A stretch of DNA of 38,000 nucleotides from an uncultured Dysosmobacter sp. (GCA_947625655.1 CANQPD010000023.1:1-38000); one strand, 5' to 3'. Positions 22,703 to 30,769 are shown, counted from the stretch's first letter. Translations and numbers: made by a program. The notes: generated by a model not told the origin, from the letters alone.

Positions 22703-23476
22703 AGGGCCTCCTGCTTATAGTTTGCTGGCGCCATTGTGTCCAAAATGGACACCTGGGCGGCGTGGGCCTCAAAGCGTGCCTCCTGCAGGTCGAAATAGAC
22801 CTTGTCTATTTCAAAGCCCACAAAGTCCAGGCCGGCGTCATACGCCGCCATACGGCTGGAGCCGCTGCCCAGGTGCGTGTCCAAGATCGCGTCGCCAGGG
22901 CGGGCAAATAGGCTGTATACCCAGGAATAAAGGGAAACAGGTTTCTGCGTGGGGTGAAAACGCTTTTCATGGCTGGAACTGGCGCTGCTGGCCTCAAAAT
23001 ACATGGCGTTCCCAGGAAACGACGTCCAGGCATATTCCACTGGGGCCATTGTGAAACCCTCGGTGGGTATGTTGACCTTACGCCATACCAAAAAGCACCT
23101 GGTGGGCGGCAGGTCGAAATAGTTACCGCCCCATATGACCTGGTTACGGCTTACGCGGGCCAGTTCGGTGAAATACTCCGGGGGTGGGGCCACGTCCCAC
23201 GTTCTTATATCCTGGTCAAAGATACCCCCTATGTGCGTCTGATACTTCGCGGCCCAGGTTCCCCCGGTCCGGGTCGCCCTTATGGTAGCCGTCAAATCGG
23301 CCACCGAAACGTCCGCGCGGCCCCCAGGCTGGGCGGGTAGCCCGGAGGCCGATGTCTGTCTGGAGGTCATACCCCCCCCCGCCACCATAGGGCGGGTCCA
23401 CTACGGCCAGGGCGAAATACTTGTCGGGAATTTTCCGCATGGCCTCCATGCAGTCCATGTTGTAGGCAACATTCAT
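22684..23476 (-). pseudogene. DNA methyltransferase (N6-adenine/N4-cytosine type) split by a frameshift
   Basis: Two overlapping frames together make a complete beta-class methyltransferase. The first (23476 to about 23280) starts MNVAYNMDCMEAMRKIPDKY and contains the catalytic DPPY motif and RFGGRFDGYHK. The second (about 23285 to 22684) continues with RTGGTWAAKYQ, then VSRNQVIWGGNYF, FHPTQKPVSLY and the SAM-binding DTHLGSGSSR. The join needs one base to be skipped near AAGGGCGACC (about 23274-23283). A run of nine G at 23372..23380 after DPPY is a second place where slippage could alter the frame. The cause may be real mutation, phase variation or an assembly error. The residual site specificity is unknown. 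Confidence 0.8.
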
Positions 23477-23611
23477 CCTTTTGGAGATGCCGAGGCCGGC
23501 GCTCGCGGCGCCGGCCTCCCTTTCAACTTGTGCCCCCTACGCGGGGTTATGGGCTTATTCTGCCCCCCAAAACGGCAGTTTGTCAAGAGGGGGCGGTAAA
23601 TGGGGCGGTTT
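23477..23611. other. Short gap without a supported gene
   Basis: Between the methyltransferase start and the end of the next gene there are 135 bases. An open minus-strand frame runs through, but it mostly overlaps the gene at 23612..23884 in another frame, is Arg/Pro-rich, and lacks a binding site. No hairpin with a T run was seen. Confidence 0.4.
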
Positions 23612-23884
23612 TCAATCGTCAAACTCCGCTGCCATTTCTTCCAGCTTGTCCATAAAAGCAACGGGGTCCGCGTGTTCACCGTAAAGCTGGCTAAAGGCAA
23701 AGCGCCGGCGGACCTGCAGGGGTGCAGGGTCGTGACCGCGGAGCATGCGGACCTCAAAAATGAGATTCAAGGCGTCAAAGCTGCATTTGATCTCAACATT
23801 ATGCGCCGCGCAAAATTCCTGTAATGCCCCGTTCTTGCTTAATGTTTCAACGACTGAATACATGGCGGCACCATCTAGCTCCAT
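23612..23884 (-). CDS. Hypothetical early protein
   Basis: A 90-residue protein starting MELDGAAMYSVVETLSKNG, with AAAGGAGG eight bases before the ATG. It is slightly acidic and ends MDKLEEMAAEFDD. A central FCAAHNVEIKCSFDALN segment is followed by a basic stretch. No family is recognised. Confidence 0.65.
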   Translation of the reverse strand: MELDGAAMYSVVETLSKNGALQEFCAAHNVEIKCSFDALNLIFEVRMLRGHDPAPLQVRRRFAFSQLYGEHADPVAFMDKLEEMAAEFDD

Positions 23885-23929
23885 ACATTAGGCCTCCTTT
23901 GTACTTATTGACGCAGAAAAAAACCTATT

Positions 23930-24286
23930 TCATAGTGCATTGACGTCCATCCAGGCCCTATATATCTTTGGTCCCTGCAAAGCAATCCAGTCCACCATTT
24001 CCTCGTTGGTCGCCCATTCATCCACGCCAAGGCTATTTACAGAAAGTCCGCTCTGATAAAGAAAAGCGTGGACTATTTCGTGCCGCAATAGGCGGTTTTG
24101 CTCGACAATAACGCTTTCCGGCGTTTCATCTTCATAGCCCTTATATGTCCGCATATCGCACAGGACAATAGTACAGGACCGATTATCACAGTATGCAGCT
24201 ATACCCCTTTTCTCAAAGTCCGGGTCTTCGTCATACCTTTTAACGACGATAGTATAATGGTTTCCCAGAATATCAACTGGCACCAT
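23930..24286 (-). CDS. HExxH zinc metallopeptidase-like protein
   Basis: A 118-residue protein with a zincin motif HEIVH at residues 69-73 inside RLLRHEIVHAFLYQSGL, followed by NEEMVDWIALQ about 25 residues later, which could supply the third zinc ligand. The N-terminal half is beta-rich (ILGNHYTIVVKRYDED). Small phage proteins of this kind (ImmA/SprT-like) are common in early operons of Firmicute phages. The base composition is lower in GC than most neighbours, so it may have been acquired separately. The substrate is unknown. Confidence 0.8.
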   Translation of the reverse strand: MVPVDILGNHYTIVVKRYDEDPDFEKRGIAAYCDNRSCTIVLCDMRTYKGYEDETPESVIVEQNRLLRHEIVHAFLYQSGLSVNSLGVDEWATNEEMVDWIALQGPKIYRAWMDVNAL

Positions 24287-24590
24287 TTCCAGGGCCTCCT
24301 TTCTGAAATGGATTTACCCCCCCGGCGGGTATTATGATTGTCCCATGCGTGGCAGAAATGGCGTTCAGCAGCGATTCCGCCAGCTTACGTTGCGCCGGAT
24401 TCAGGTCTGACATAAAGCCGGCGGCGGTCATTGTCAGGACGGCAGCCAAAAAGGGCCAGTCTTCGTAATAGTAGCTGTTCAGCATGGCGGTTATATCGGC
24501 GGAAAATTCGTCTAACACCTCCCGCAGAGCAGCAGCGCCGCCATTTGCAACTTTGAAACAGTACGGGGCGCCTTTTCCTTTCTTCGCCAT
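24273..24590 (-). CDS. Hypothetical early protein
   Basis: A 105-residue protein, mostly helical, with a basic N-terminus (MAKKGKGAPYCFKV), a segment LREVLDEFSADITAMLNSYY, and a hydrophobic stretch WPFLAAVLTMTAAGFM. A consensus AGGAGG lies eight bases before the ATG. It overlaps the metallopeptidase gene by 14 bases. No family is recognised. Confidence 0.62.
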   Translation of the reverse strand: MAKKGKGAPYCFKVANGGAAALREVLDEFSADITAMLNSYYYEDWPFLAAVLTMTAAGFMSDLNPAQRKLAESLLNAISATHGTIIIPAGGVNPFQKGGPGNGAS

Positions 24591-24601
24591 ATCAATGCCT
24601 C

Positions 24602-24961
24602 CTATATCCTGTATTTTGAATATCCCCCGCCCGGTTCGGTCGGGCGGTCAGAAAAGGGTATTAGTGTATGATCGGGGCAATACTGCAGCGCCTCGGCCAG
24701 CGTTGGCCATACCATGCCATACGGTTTGGTGACGTCCAGGGCGTACTTGTCGGCGCCCAGCCAGGTATATAGGCTGTATGTCACCCCTTTATACGGACTC
24801 ATGTATACGGCGTCCACTTTCATTTCCACGACATGTTCCGTATTGGGAAGTACGGCGTAAGCCATGCCGTCCAGGGGCAGGTCCAGGACTTCCAGCAGGC
24901 CGGCGTCCCGGTAGGCCTCCAGCTGCTCCGCAGTCAGCTGCCGGACGTCGTATTTATTCAT
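24602..24961 (-). CDS. Hypothetical early protein
   Basis: A 119-residue protein beginning MNKYDVRQLTAEQLEAYRDA, with an alternating beta pattern in the middle (MAYAVLPNTEHVVEMKVDAV) and a Tyr-rich stretch YKGVTYSLYTWLGADKY. Its start overlaps the ParB gene by eight bases and is preceded by AGGAGGG, so it belongs to the same operon. The function is unknown. Confidence 0.62.
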   Translation of the reverse strand: MNKYDVRQLTAEQLEAYRDAGLLEVLDLPLDGMAYAVLPNTEHVVEMKVDAVYMSPYKGVTYSLYTWLGADKYALDVTKPYGMVWPTLAEALQYCPDHTLIPFSDRPTEPGGGYSKYRI

Positions 24962-26213
24962 CCTGGGGGCCCTCCTGGGGCGCAGGCTGGACAGTACGGC
25001 CCACCAGGTCGTCCAGGGACACGCCGAACAGGTCCGCCACTTCTATGGCCCTGCTTAATGACGCAAGGGCGCGGGCCACGGTCCAGTGGGCGAAATGTTC
25101 AGACGGGACAAGGCCATTTTCAAATTCGGCCCAGGTATTGCCGTCGGCCTTTGGCAGTCGGTCGTCAGTTTTCGCTATGCCGGCGGCCTCTCTCAATTTG
25201 GCGACGCGCTCCCAGTCCCGGCGGGCAGAGGCGCATTGTTCGGCGTGCAGTTCTTGTTTGCGGGCCTCCTCGTCCTTTTTGGCCTGCTTTGCAAGGTCCA
25301 CTTCATGCTGGGCCATGTGGCACACGGAGCCGCATTCTATGGCGCTGGAACAGTTCTTGCAGCACGGGTATGCCTCGCCGGTGGTCCTGGAGGTGCATTT
25401 CTGGTAATTGGACTTATTCTTGCCGATGTCGTACATTTTGACGCCCCAGGTGCATACCCCGCCATAGGGGCAGGTCCGGCTCCGGGTGCAGGCAGACAGG
25501 TATCCAGCCCGGTTTGCTATCTCATAGGCCGCCAGCTTTTTGGCCTCGCTTTCATTCTCGACAACAATCCGCTGGGTGTTGGCGTCAAGCTGGGATATGG
25601 CATAGGCCACGGACTCGGACATTTCACCGGCGTCAAATATGGCCAGGTATTCAGGCACCAGGGAGCCGCGGATTTTCTGCAGGCGGGCCAGTTTCGACGC
25701 GCTTATATCAAGGGCCTGGGCCAGGGTGTCCCGGAGTCTGCCGGGGATTTCCACGCCGTTTTCTTTCAGTTCTATAAGCAGTTCTTTATACCTTTCCGCC
25801 TCCTTTGACAGTTCGGCGGCGTTGGGCTTTCGGTTCTGCCGGTTGGCCTCCAGCAGGGACAGTTCCTCCAGGATAGCATTGACGGCGTCGGTGCGGGCCG
25901 GGTTCGGGGTTCTGACGATGGCCGGGCAGGAAGTCCAGCCCAGCACCTCGGTCATGGCGCGGTAGCGGCGCTCGCCGTCCACAATGGTGTAGGTGCCCTC
26001 GTCGCCGGCGGGGCGCAGTATGATGGGATGCAGGAGGCCGGTCAGTTCAATGGACGCCGCCAGGTCGTCCAGGTCCCGCATTCCGTAGATGTTGCGCTCG
26101 TTCGGGGTGATTTTGGCAGCCGGGACGTTTTCGACGGTTTCCAGGGTTTCAGTCGGCGCGGCCTGATCTATGGCCTTGTTCACGATGTCACGCAAGTTAA
26201 AATCTTTTCTCAT
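24954..26213 (-). CDS. ParB-like partition protein with an internal Cys cluster
   Basis: A 419-residue protein. The N-terminal ParB/Srx domain spans about 25-115: ITPNERNIYGMRDLDDLAAS, then TGLLHPIILRP and the nucleotide-binding GERRYRA at 80-86. A helix-turn-helix region follows (about 150-210, TLAQALDISASKLARLQKI). Residues 242-298 hold nine cysteines in pairs suggesting zinc binding, which is unusual for ParB. The C-terminus has a second helical motif (IEVADLFGVSLDDLV). The start overlaps the ParA stop as ATGA. With ParA it should segregate DNA or regulate transcription. Confidence 0.85.
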   Translation of the reverse strand: MRKDFNLRDIVNKAIDQAAPTETLETVENVPAAKITPNERNIYGMRDLDDLAASIELTGLLHPIILRPAGDEGTYTIVDGERRYRAMTEVLGWTSCPAIVRTPNPARTDAVNAILEELSLLEANRQNRKPNAAELSKEAERYKELLIELKENGVEIPGRLRDTLAQALDISASKLARLQKIRGSLVPEYLAIFDAGEMSESVAYAISQLDANTQRIVVENESEAKKLAAYEIANRAGYLSACTRSRTCPYGGVCTWGVKMYDIGKNKSNYQKCTSRTTGEAYPCCKNCSSAIECGSVCHMAQHEVDLAKQAKKDEEARKQELHAEQCASARRDWERVAKLREAAGIAKTDDRLPKADGNTWAEFENGLVPSEHFAHWTVARALASLSRAIEVADLFGVSLDDLVGRTVQPAPQEGPQDE

Positions 26214-26977
26214 TTTTCATTCCTCCCCAGGTATTCGGCCACAAAGGCCCGGTAGTCGCGCCCGGCAGCTGACGTCGGGCTGTAAAGGTCCAGCGATTCG
26301 CCGGCATATGTGGACTCGTCCACCATGTCGGACCGGCGTATATGGGTCTGGAAGACGTGGTCCCCGTACCGCTCCAAAAACGCCCTGCAGCCCTCCCGGA
26401 CCACTTCGACGTTGTGCCACATGGTGATAAGGCAGCCATACCCCAAAGACGGGCGTATACCAGTCAGGGCGTCAATCTGCGCTTTAAGCTGGGCCACGCC
26501 GGCAATGGAAAAGCCGTCTATTTTGATGGGGATTATCACCTCGTCGCTGCAGTAGATGGCCGCCACCGACGCCGCCGAAAAGCAGGGCGGGCAGTCGATA
26601 ATCACATAATCCACGTCACTGGCCCGGTAGACGTCCAGGGCGTCGCCCAGGCGCGTAAAGGTGCGGGCGCTGCCGCCGTTCTTCGTGATCGCTGCCAGGT
26701 CTTCCATAATGAGGTTGATGTCGCCAGGGACGACATAAAGCTGCTCCTGGCCCAGCTGGTAGGTGCAGGCGGCGGGGTCTATGTCTTCGGCAATCAGGGA
26801 AAAAGCCGTCCCGCCGTGGTGGCCCATGCCAAAAAAGGCCGTCAGGTTCGCCTGGGGGTCCAAGTCCATCAATACCACCTTTTTGTGGTGGGCGCGGGTC
26901 AGGATGGCCCCCATGTTGATGGCAGTCGTGGTCTTCCCGACGCCACCCTTTAGATTCATAACAGAAACTACTTTCAT
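26210..26977 (-). CDS. ParA/Soj-like partition ATPase
   Basis: A 255-residue ATPase with the deviant Walker A KGGVGKTTT (10-18), switch I segment LMDLDPQANLT, and Walker B-like DYVIIDCPPCFS. It has no N-terminal HTH, so it is of the Soj/type Ib size. The dedicated ParB gene follows with a four-base overlap. Such a pair is typical of plasmids, chromosomes and phage-plasmids. In an integrated siphoprophage it suggests stable maintenance of a circular form at some stage. The binding site AAAGGA precedes the start. Confidence 0.92.
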   Translation of the reverse strand: MKVVSVMNLKGGVGKTTTAINMGAILTRAHHKKVVLMDLDPQANLTAFFGMGHHGGTAFSLIAEDIDPAACTYQLGQEQLYVVPGDINLIMEDLAAITKNGGSARTFTRLGDALDVYRASDVDYVIIDCPPCFSAASVAAIYCSDEVIIPIKIDGFSIAGVAQLKAQIDALTGIRPSLGYGCLITMWHNVEVVREGCRAFLERYGDHVFQTHIRRSDMVDESTYAGESLDLYSPTSAAGRDYRAFVAEYLGRNEK

Positions 26978-27342
26978 ACTTCAAAATCCTTTCGTGGTTT
27001 ATGTTTGGGTATCTCTCTTGTGTAGCAGGTGCAGCCCGCCCCCGGCTTGCAAGGTCGCTTGTGGCCGGTGTCGCCTATATAGTCACAATACCATTGCTGC
27101 AGGTTCGTTCCCCAGTAATAGGGCTTGTAATGGTAACAGCCCCGGCAGCTTTTGACCACTTTGTTTAGGCTCTCCCGGTATGCCCCGCGTTTCATGGGCG
27201 GCGTGAAGATGGCCTCCTCCACTGGCCAGCCCCGCCGGACGCGGGCCAGGATGGTGTGGCCGGGCGTCCCGCTTATCCTCTCCCACTCGGCAATGGTGTG
27301 GGTGCGGTCCCGGCAGGACAGCGTCAACGGCTTACTGGGCAT
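26974..27342 (-). CDS. Cys-rich protein with AP2/HNH-associated-type N-terminal module
   Basis: A 122-residue protein; the start at 27342 is preferred because GGGG precedes it and it fits the preceding stop. The N-terminal part (TLSCRDRTHTIAEWERISG, then TILARVRRGWPVEEAIFTPP) resembles a small DNA-associated module often found before HNH or AP2 domains in phage proteins. The C-terminal half has seven Cys in CRGCYHYKPYYWG, QWYCDYIG and PCKPGAGCTCYT, likely a zinc-binding fold. It overlaps ParA as ATGA. Function unknown; DNA binding is plausible. Confidence 0.68.
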   Translation of the reverse strand: MPSKPLTLSCRDRTHTIAEWERISGTPGHTILARVRRGWPVEEAIFTPPMKRGAYRESLNKVVKSCRGCYHYKPYYWGTNLQQWYCDYIGDTGHKRPCKPGAGCTCYTREIPKHKPRKDFEV

Positions 27343-27517
27343 TACGTCCCCGCCTTGCCGGGAAGTAATAGGTTTCCCGGACTTTTCGCCCGCCCACGTC
27401 AAATTCCACGATGTAAAACAGGCGGCGGGGGTGGATATATACCACCGTGCCCGTCTTTGTGACGGGGCGGCAGTCGCCCAGGGTCATGCGCTCCGTTTTT
27501 CTGTCCCCAACTTGCAT
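27332..27517 (-). CDS. Small basic beta-rich protein
   Basis: A 61-residue protein with pI clearly basic. The pattern TGTVVYIHPRRLFYIVEFDV followed by KVRETYYF suggests a small SH3-like barrel. The site CAGGAGAG lies eight bases before the ATG. It lies between the helicase gene and the Cys-rich gene. Similar small barrel proteins are frequent in phage replication operons; the role is unknown. Confidence 0.62.
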   Translation of the reverse strand: MQVGDRKTERMTLGDCRPVTKTGTVVYIHPRRLFYIVEFDVGGRKVRETYYFPARRGRNAQ

Positions 27518-27530
27518 GATGTCTCTCCTG

Positions 27531-28859
27531 TCAGTCCTTAAAAGACAGTTCGTATTGTGTCTCTTCGTCGTCCAGTTCGGTGAATACAGGCCCGCCGTCC
27601 AGGCTGGAGCCGTCCGCCTTTACGGGGGTGAAAAGCTGCTTTTTCCCGTCAAAGGAAAACCGGGACTTGAGGCCCGCGTGGCCGTCTTTGTTCTTATCAA
27701 TCTTTATCCACCGATCACCGGCGCGGTCGTTGGGGTTCACCAGGTACATAAGCAGCACCGTGTCGGCGTCCTGTTCAAACTGCCCGGATTCTTTCAGGTC
27801 GGCCATGGTGGCCGCGGCGTTCTTTGATTCCGAGCTGGGCCGGCGCAGCTGGGCCAGGGCTATGATGGTAATCCCGGTAAGCTGGGCCATGGCCCGCAGC
27901 TGGATAGACACGTCCTGCATTTGCTCCTGGCGGTCGCCGCGCACGGTGGGCCGTATCAGTTGCACATAGTCGATTATCACGACTTCATACCGCCGGGCCA
28001 GGGCCAAGGACTTTATTTCCTGGACGGTCATAGAGGAGGCCTCCACAAAGTCGAAATTTCGGGTGGTCATGTCGGCCAGGGCGGGGCTCTCTGCAATCCG
28101 CTGCAGGCCTTTAATGTCCACCTGGCGGCGCTTTATATCCGGCAGGGTAATAGGCAGGTTGCTGGCGGCGATTCGGTCCCCGGCGGTTTCGTGGCCAGTT
28201 TCCAGGCTTATGAAACCCACGCGCTTTTGCTTTGCAATGTTGAGGCCCGTCTGCAGCCCCAGGGCGGTTTTGCCCGTGGACGGCCTGGCGCCCAAAATGA
28301 CGTAGTGGCCGGCAGCGGTGTGCAGGTTGGCGTCCAGCATTCCAAGTCCCCACTGTATGTAAGGCGGCGCGGGGGAGCCGAGGCGCGTCATAAAGTCGGC
28401 GGCCAGTTCGGTGATTGAATAGACCTTAACGCCGGGACGGCCATTCACGATGGCGGCGGCCTGGGCCAGCAGGTCGGTGGCCTCTTCCAGATTGTCAGCG
28501 GTGGACACGGCCAGGGCGGCAACCTGCAGGCGGTAAAACGTGGCCTGCTGGTGCAGTATCTCGGCGTACTTCAGGACGTTCACGGCGGTGGGGGTGGTAT
28601 CCATGCAGGTGATTGCCAGCTGCTTTAAGCTGCCCCCGGCCCGGTCAATGATGGTCACGATGTCCACCGGGGCGCCCTCGTTGTACAGGTCCCGCGCGAC
28701 TTCAAACAGGCGACGGTAGGAGGCATGTATGAAGTCGTCCGCGCTTACGGTGGTGACGACGTCGCCCACACAACGGCTCTCTATCAGCATGGCGCCAATT
28801 ACGGCCTGCTCGGTCGTTTCCAGGGCCGGGGCCTCCACTTTTTCGCTTGAAGTATTCAT
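27531..28859 (-). CDS. Replicative DNA helicase, DnaB family
   Basis: A 442-residue hexameric helicase. The N-terminal DnaB domain (about 14-115) starts ETTEQAVIGAMLIESRCVGD. The RecA-like motor has Walker A GARPSTGKTA (190-199), SLETGHE (H1a), Walker B VVIIDYVQLI (about 293-302), and the arginine-finger region ALAQLRRPSSESK followed by DLKESGQFEQDADTVL. It is full length for the family. The neighbouring winged-helix protein at 29996..30757 probably loads it at the phage origin. Confidence 0.95.
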   Translation of the reverse strand: MNTSSEKVEAPALETTEQAVIGAMLIESRCVGDVVTTVSADDFIHASYRRLFEVARDLYNEGAPVDIVTIIDRAGGSLKQLAITCMDTTPTAVNVLKYAEILHQQATFYRLQVAALAVSTADNLEEATDLLAQAAAIVNGRPGVKVYSITELAADFMTRLGSPAPPYIQWGLGMLDANLHTAAGHYVILGARPSTGKTALGLQTGLNIAKQKRVGFISLETGHETAGDRIAASNLPITLPDIKRRQVDIKGLQRIAESPALADMTTRNFDFVEASSMTVQEIKSLALARRYEVVIIDYVQLIRPTVRGDRQEQMQDVSIQLRAMAQLTGITIIALAQLRRPSSESKNAAATMADLKESGQFEQDADTVLLMYLVNPNDRAGDRWIKIDKNKDGHAGLKSRFSFDGKKQLFTPVKADGSSLDGGPVFTELDDEETQYELSFKD

Positions 28860-28883
28860 ATCATGCCTCCTAGATCGCCCGCC

Positions 28884-29561
28884 TTACTGGGCGGACATGC
28901 TGGCCACGGTGGCCGGGTCTGTCGTCGCCTGGGCCGACTGGACGGCCTCACTGTCCACGATTTTCTGGGCCTCGTTCCGCAGCTCCAAAATCTGTATGTC
29001 GCTTTCCACCTCGTTCAACAGGTGCCAGGCGGACTCCGGCTTGGCCACTTTGATGGCGGCGCGGGTGGCGCTTTCCAGCTCGGATACCCGCTTGGGGTCC
29101 GTATAGGTCATTGCAGCGCGGAGTCTGGCCATGACGCTGTCAATGTGCTGCTGGGTCGGCGGCGTGGGCGCGGGGGACGTGGGCTGCACCTTGTCGTCGG
29201 CAGAGCTGGCCATGGGGGGCACGGTGGGAACGGGGGCGGGCGCAGGGGCCAGGGCGGGGGCCGGAACGACGGCGGGCTGTACGTTCGCCGCGTTGGCCTT
29301 TCCGACGGCGCCCATGATGTCCACAATTTCAGCCATAAGGGGTTCATACGGCACGCGGCCATTTACGCGGACGTGGGCGTACAGGGCCGCGCGGGCCTCG
29401 TCGGTCAGCAGCAGACGCAGCACCTTGGGCAGGGCCAGCATATTGCCGACTTCCTGCACCTCATAGCAGGCGTCCAGCAGTTCCATGTCGTCGGCGCTGG
29501 AGGGGTCTATGTCGATTTCCAGGCCGGTTTTGGTCTTGATGTGTACCAGGTTGTTTTCCAT
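28884..29561 (-). CDS. Early protein with tail-chaperone-like N-terminal domain
   Basis: A 225-residue protein; ATG at 29561 is chosen because TGGAGG lies eight bases upstream. Residues about 4-85 align with the start of the tail chaperone at 13086..13748 with roughly 45 identities in 82 positions, including VHIKTKTGLEID, LALPKVLRLLLT and the HVR-x-x-GRV segment. A Pro/Ala/Val-rich linker (about 95-135) joins it to a C-terminal helical domain with DSVMARLRAAMTYTDPKRVS. Its position next to the helicase is far from the tail genes. The function is not known. Confidence 0.7.
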   Translation of the reverse strand: MENNLVHIKTKTGLEIDIDPSSADDMELLDACYEVQEVGNMLALPKVLRLLLTDEARAALYAHVRVNGRVPYEPLMAEIVDIMGAVGKANAANVQPAVVPAPALAPAPAPVPTVPPMASSADDKVQPTSPAPTPPTQQHIDSVMARLRAAMTYTDPKRVSELESATRAAIKVAKPESAWHLLNEVESDIQILELRNEAQKIVDSEAVQSAQATTDPATVASMSAQ

Positions 29562-29587
29562 CTTTGATACCTCCATAGTTTTTGGGT

Positions 29588-29971
29588 TTACCTTTCCTGG
29601 GCGGAGCGGATGGCGTCATAAAGCTGGGGCCCGGCGCCAGGCCGTGGGCAGCGGTCCAGGAGCCAGCGTATCACGCGCCACATTTGCGCCTTGCTTACGG
29701 GCGCCTGGCGGTCAAAGGTCGCCACCAGTCGTATGGCCTCATATTTCCGCGAGTCCGGCACGTCCGGGGCGGTGATCTTGCGGACGATGGCCAGGGCGTC
29801 GTCGGCGTTGGTCAGTGGCCTGGCCGGCGGGGGCGCTGGGGGCGCCGTCTGCTTTTCCGGGTCCTGGGGCACATAGCCGACAGCCCCCGACAGCTTACTG
29901 AAAATATAGGCCTCTTGGTCCGGGTCACTTCGGCGCTGCAGGGGTATGGGTTTGAAGTTGTCGTCGTGCAT
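29588..29971 (-). CDS. Hypothetical early protein
   Basis: A 127-residue protein with an N-terminal part KPIPLQRRSDPDQEAYIF, a Pro-rich centre and a helical C-terminal half (DSRKYEAIRLVATFDRQAPVS is the start of it, then MWRVIRWLLDRC). A consensus AAAGGAGGTG lies before the ATG. Its position between the initiator and the helicase region would suit a replication accessory or helicase loader, but no motif proves this. Confidence 0.6.
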   Translation of the reverse strand: MHDDNFKPIPLQRRSDPDQEAYIFSKLSGAVGYVPQDPEKQTAPPAPPPARPLTNADDALAIVRKITAPDVPDSRKYEAIRLVATFDRQAPVSKAQMWRVIRWLLDRCPRPGAGPQLYDAIRSAQER

Positions 29972-29995
29972 GGTGTTTCACCTCCTTTCAATCGG

Positions 29996-30757
29996 TCAGC
30001 CCTCCCAGGTTTCCACGTCGTCGGCCTCTTTTACGGCGCCGGGCGTGGGCGCTGGGCGGGGTTGTTCACTGTCACGCGGGGCATAGACGGAGTCCCAGCC
30101 GTGTTCTATGGCCGTGTCCAAAATGGACACCATAATGGCCCGGCTGCCGCCGCTTATGCGGGTCAGCTTACTGCATAGCATGGAGGCCTGGCGGGCCGTC
30201 CTGTACGGTTTACGCTTTGACTGCCGCACCTCCGCCAGGTCCATAATGCGCTGGTACAGTTCGGCGTCGTCCCCGGCAAAACCACGGAAAACAGTGTCTA
30301 CGGCCTCCGGGACCTCGCGCGTGCGCGTGCGCGTGCGCGCGCGTATGTCCGTATTATTATTATTCTTTTTATATTGTGTGGCAGGGGGGGTCTGGACATT
30401 TTTGTCCATACCCCTCTGGTCGTTTTTGACCGTATGGACATTTTTGTCCATACCCCCCTGGGGGGCAATTCTGCCGATGTAGATGTGGCGCTCCGCGCCC
30501 TTTTTATTCGCCCCAAGTTCCACCTGGATATACCCGGCAGCGGCCAGGTCGTGGATGGCCCGCGACACTGTCTTGACGGAGCAGCTGCATACGTCTGCCA
30601 GGTATTGGTCCCGTGCCCAGCAGTAGCCGTCTGAGCCCAGGAGCCGGGCTATTTCCGCATATACCAGTTTGGCCTTGTCGGTCAGTTCGGTGTCGTACAG
30701 GACCATGGCCGGGATAAAAGCAAGGGCGCCGCCGGAGGCTTGTCTAAAGTCTGCCAT
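29996..30757 (-). CDS. Winged-helix replication initiator
   Basis: A 253-residue protein. Residues about 12-100 form a winged helix typical of phage and plasmid initiators (IPAMVLYDTELTDKAKLVYA, then SVKTVSRAIHDLAAAGYIQVE). A low-complexity linker contains two copies of GMDKNV, a poly-Asn stretch and an Arg/Thr repeat. The C-terminal part (about 165-235, LYQRIMDLAEVRQSKRKPYR) is helical and may contact the helicase. Its own gene often includes the origin, and the repeats inside this gene (30316..30364) are candidates. Confidence 0.8.
   Translation of the reverse strand: MADFRQASGGALAFIPAMVLYDTELTDKAKLVYAEIARLLGSDGYCWARDQYLADVCSCSVKTVSRAIHDLAAAGYIQVELGANKKGAERHIYIGRIAPQGGMDKNVHTVKNDQRGMDKNVQTPPATQYKKNNNNTDIRARTRTRTREVPEAVDTVFRGFAGDDAELYQRIMDLAEVRQSKRKPYRTARQASMLCSKLTRISGGSRAIMVSILDTAIEHGWDSVYAPRDSEQPRPAPTPGAVKEADDVETWEG
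30316..30364. repeat. Alternating CG/TG microsatellite followed by ATT repeats
   Basis: Bases 30316..30347 alternate pyrimidine and purine without a break (32 bp of CG, TG and TA steps), a sequence type that can form Z-DNA. An ATT trinucleotide run follows at 30352..30364. They encode the RARTRTRTRE and NNNN stretches of the initiator linker. The easily melted AT block next to a Z-prone block, within an initiator gene, resembles an origin, but no iterons were established. Confidence 0.5.
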
Positions 30758-30769
30758 ACGCTGCCCTCC

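Noticed and set aside
23372..23380. The G9 tract as the cause of the methyltransferase frameshift
   Set aside because: The frame upstream of the tract still gives family-like sequence (RFGGRFDGYH) after the tract, so the break is more likely about 95 bases downstream. The tract remains listed as a possible phase-variation site.
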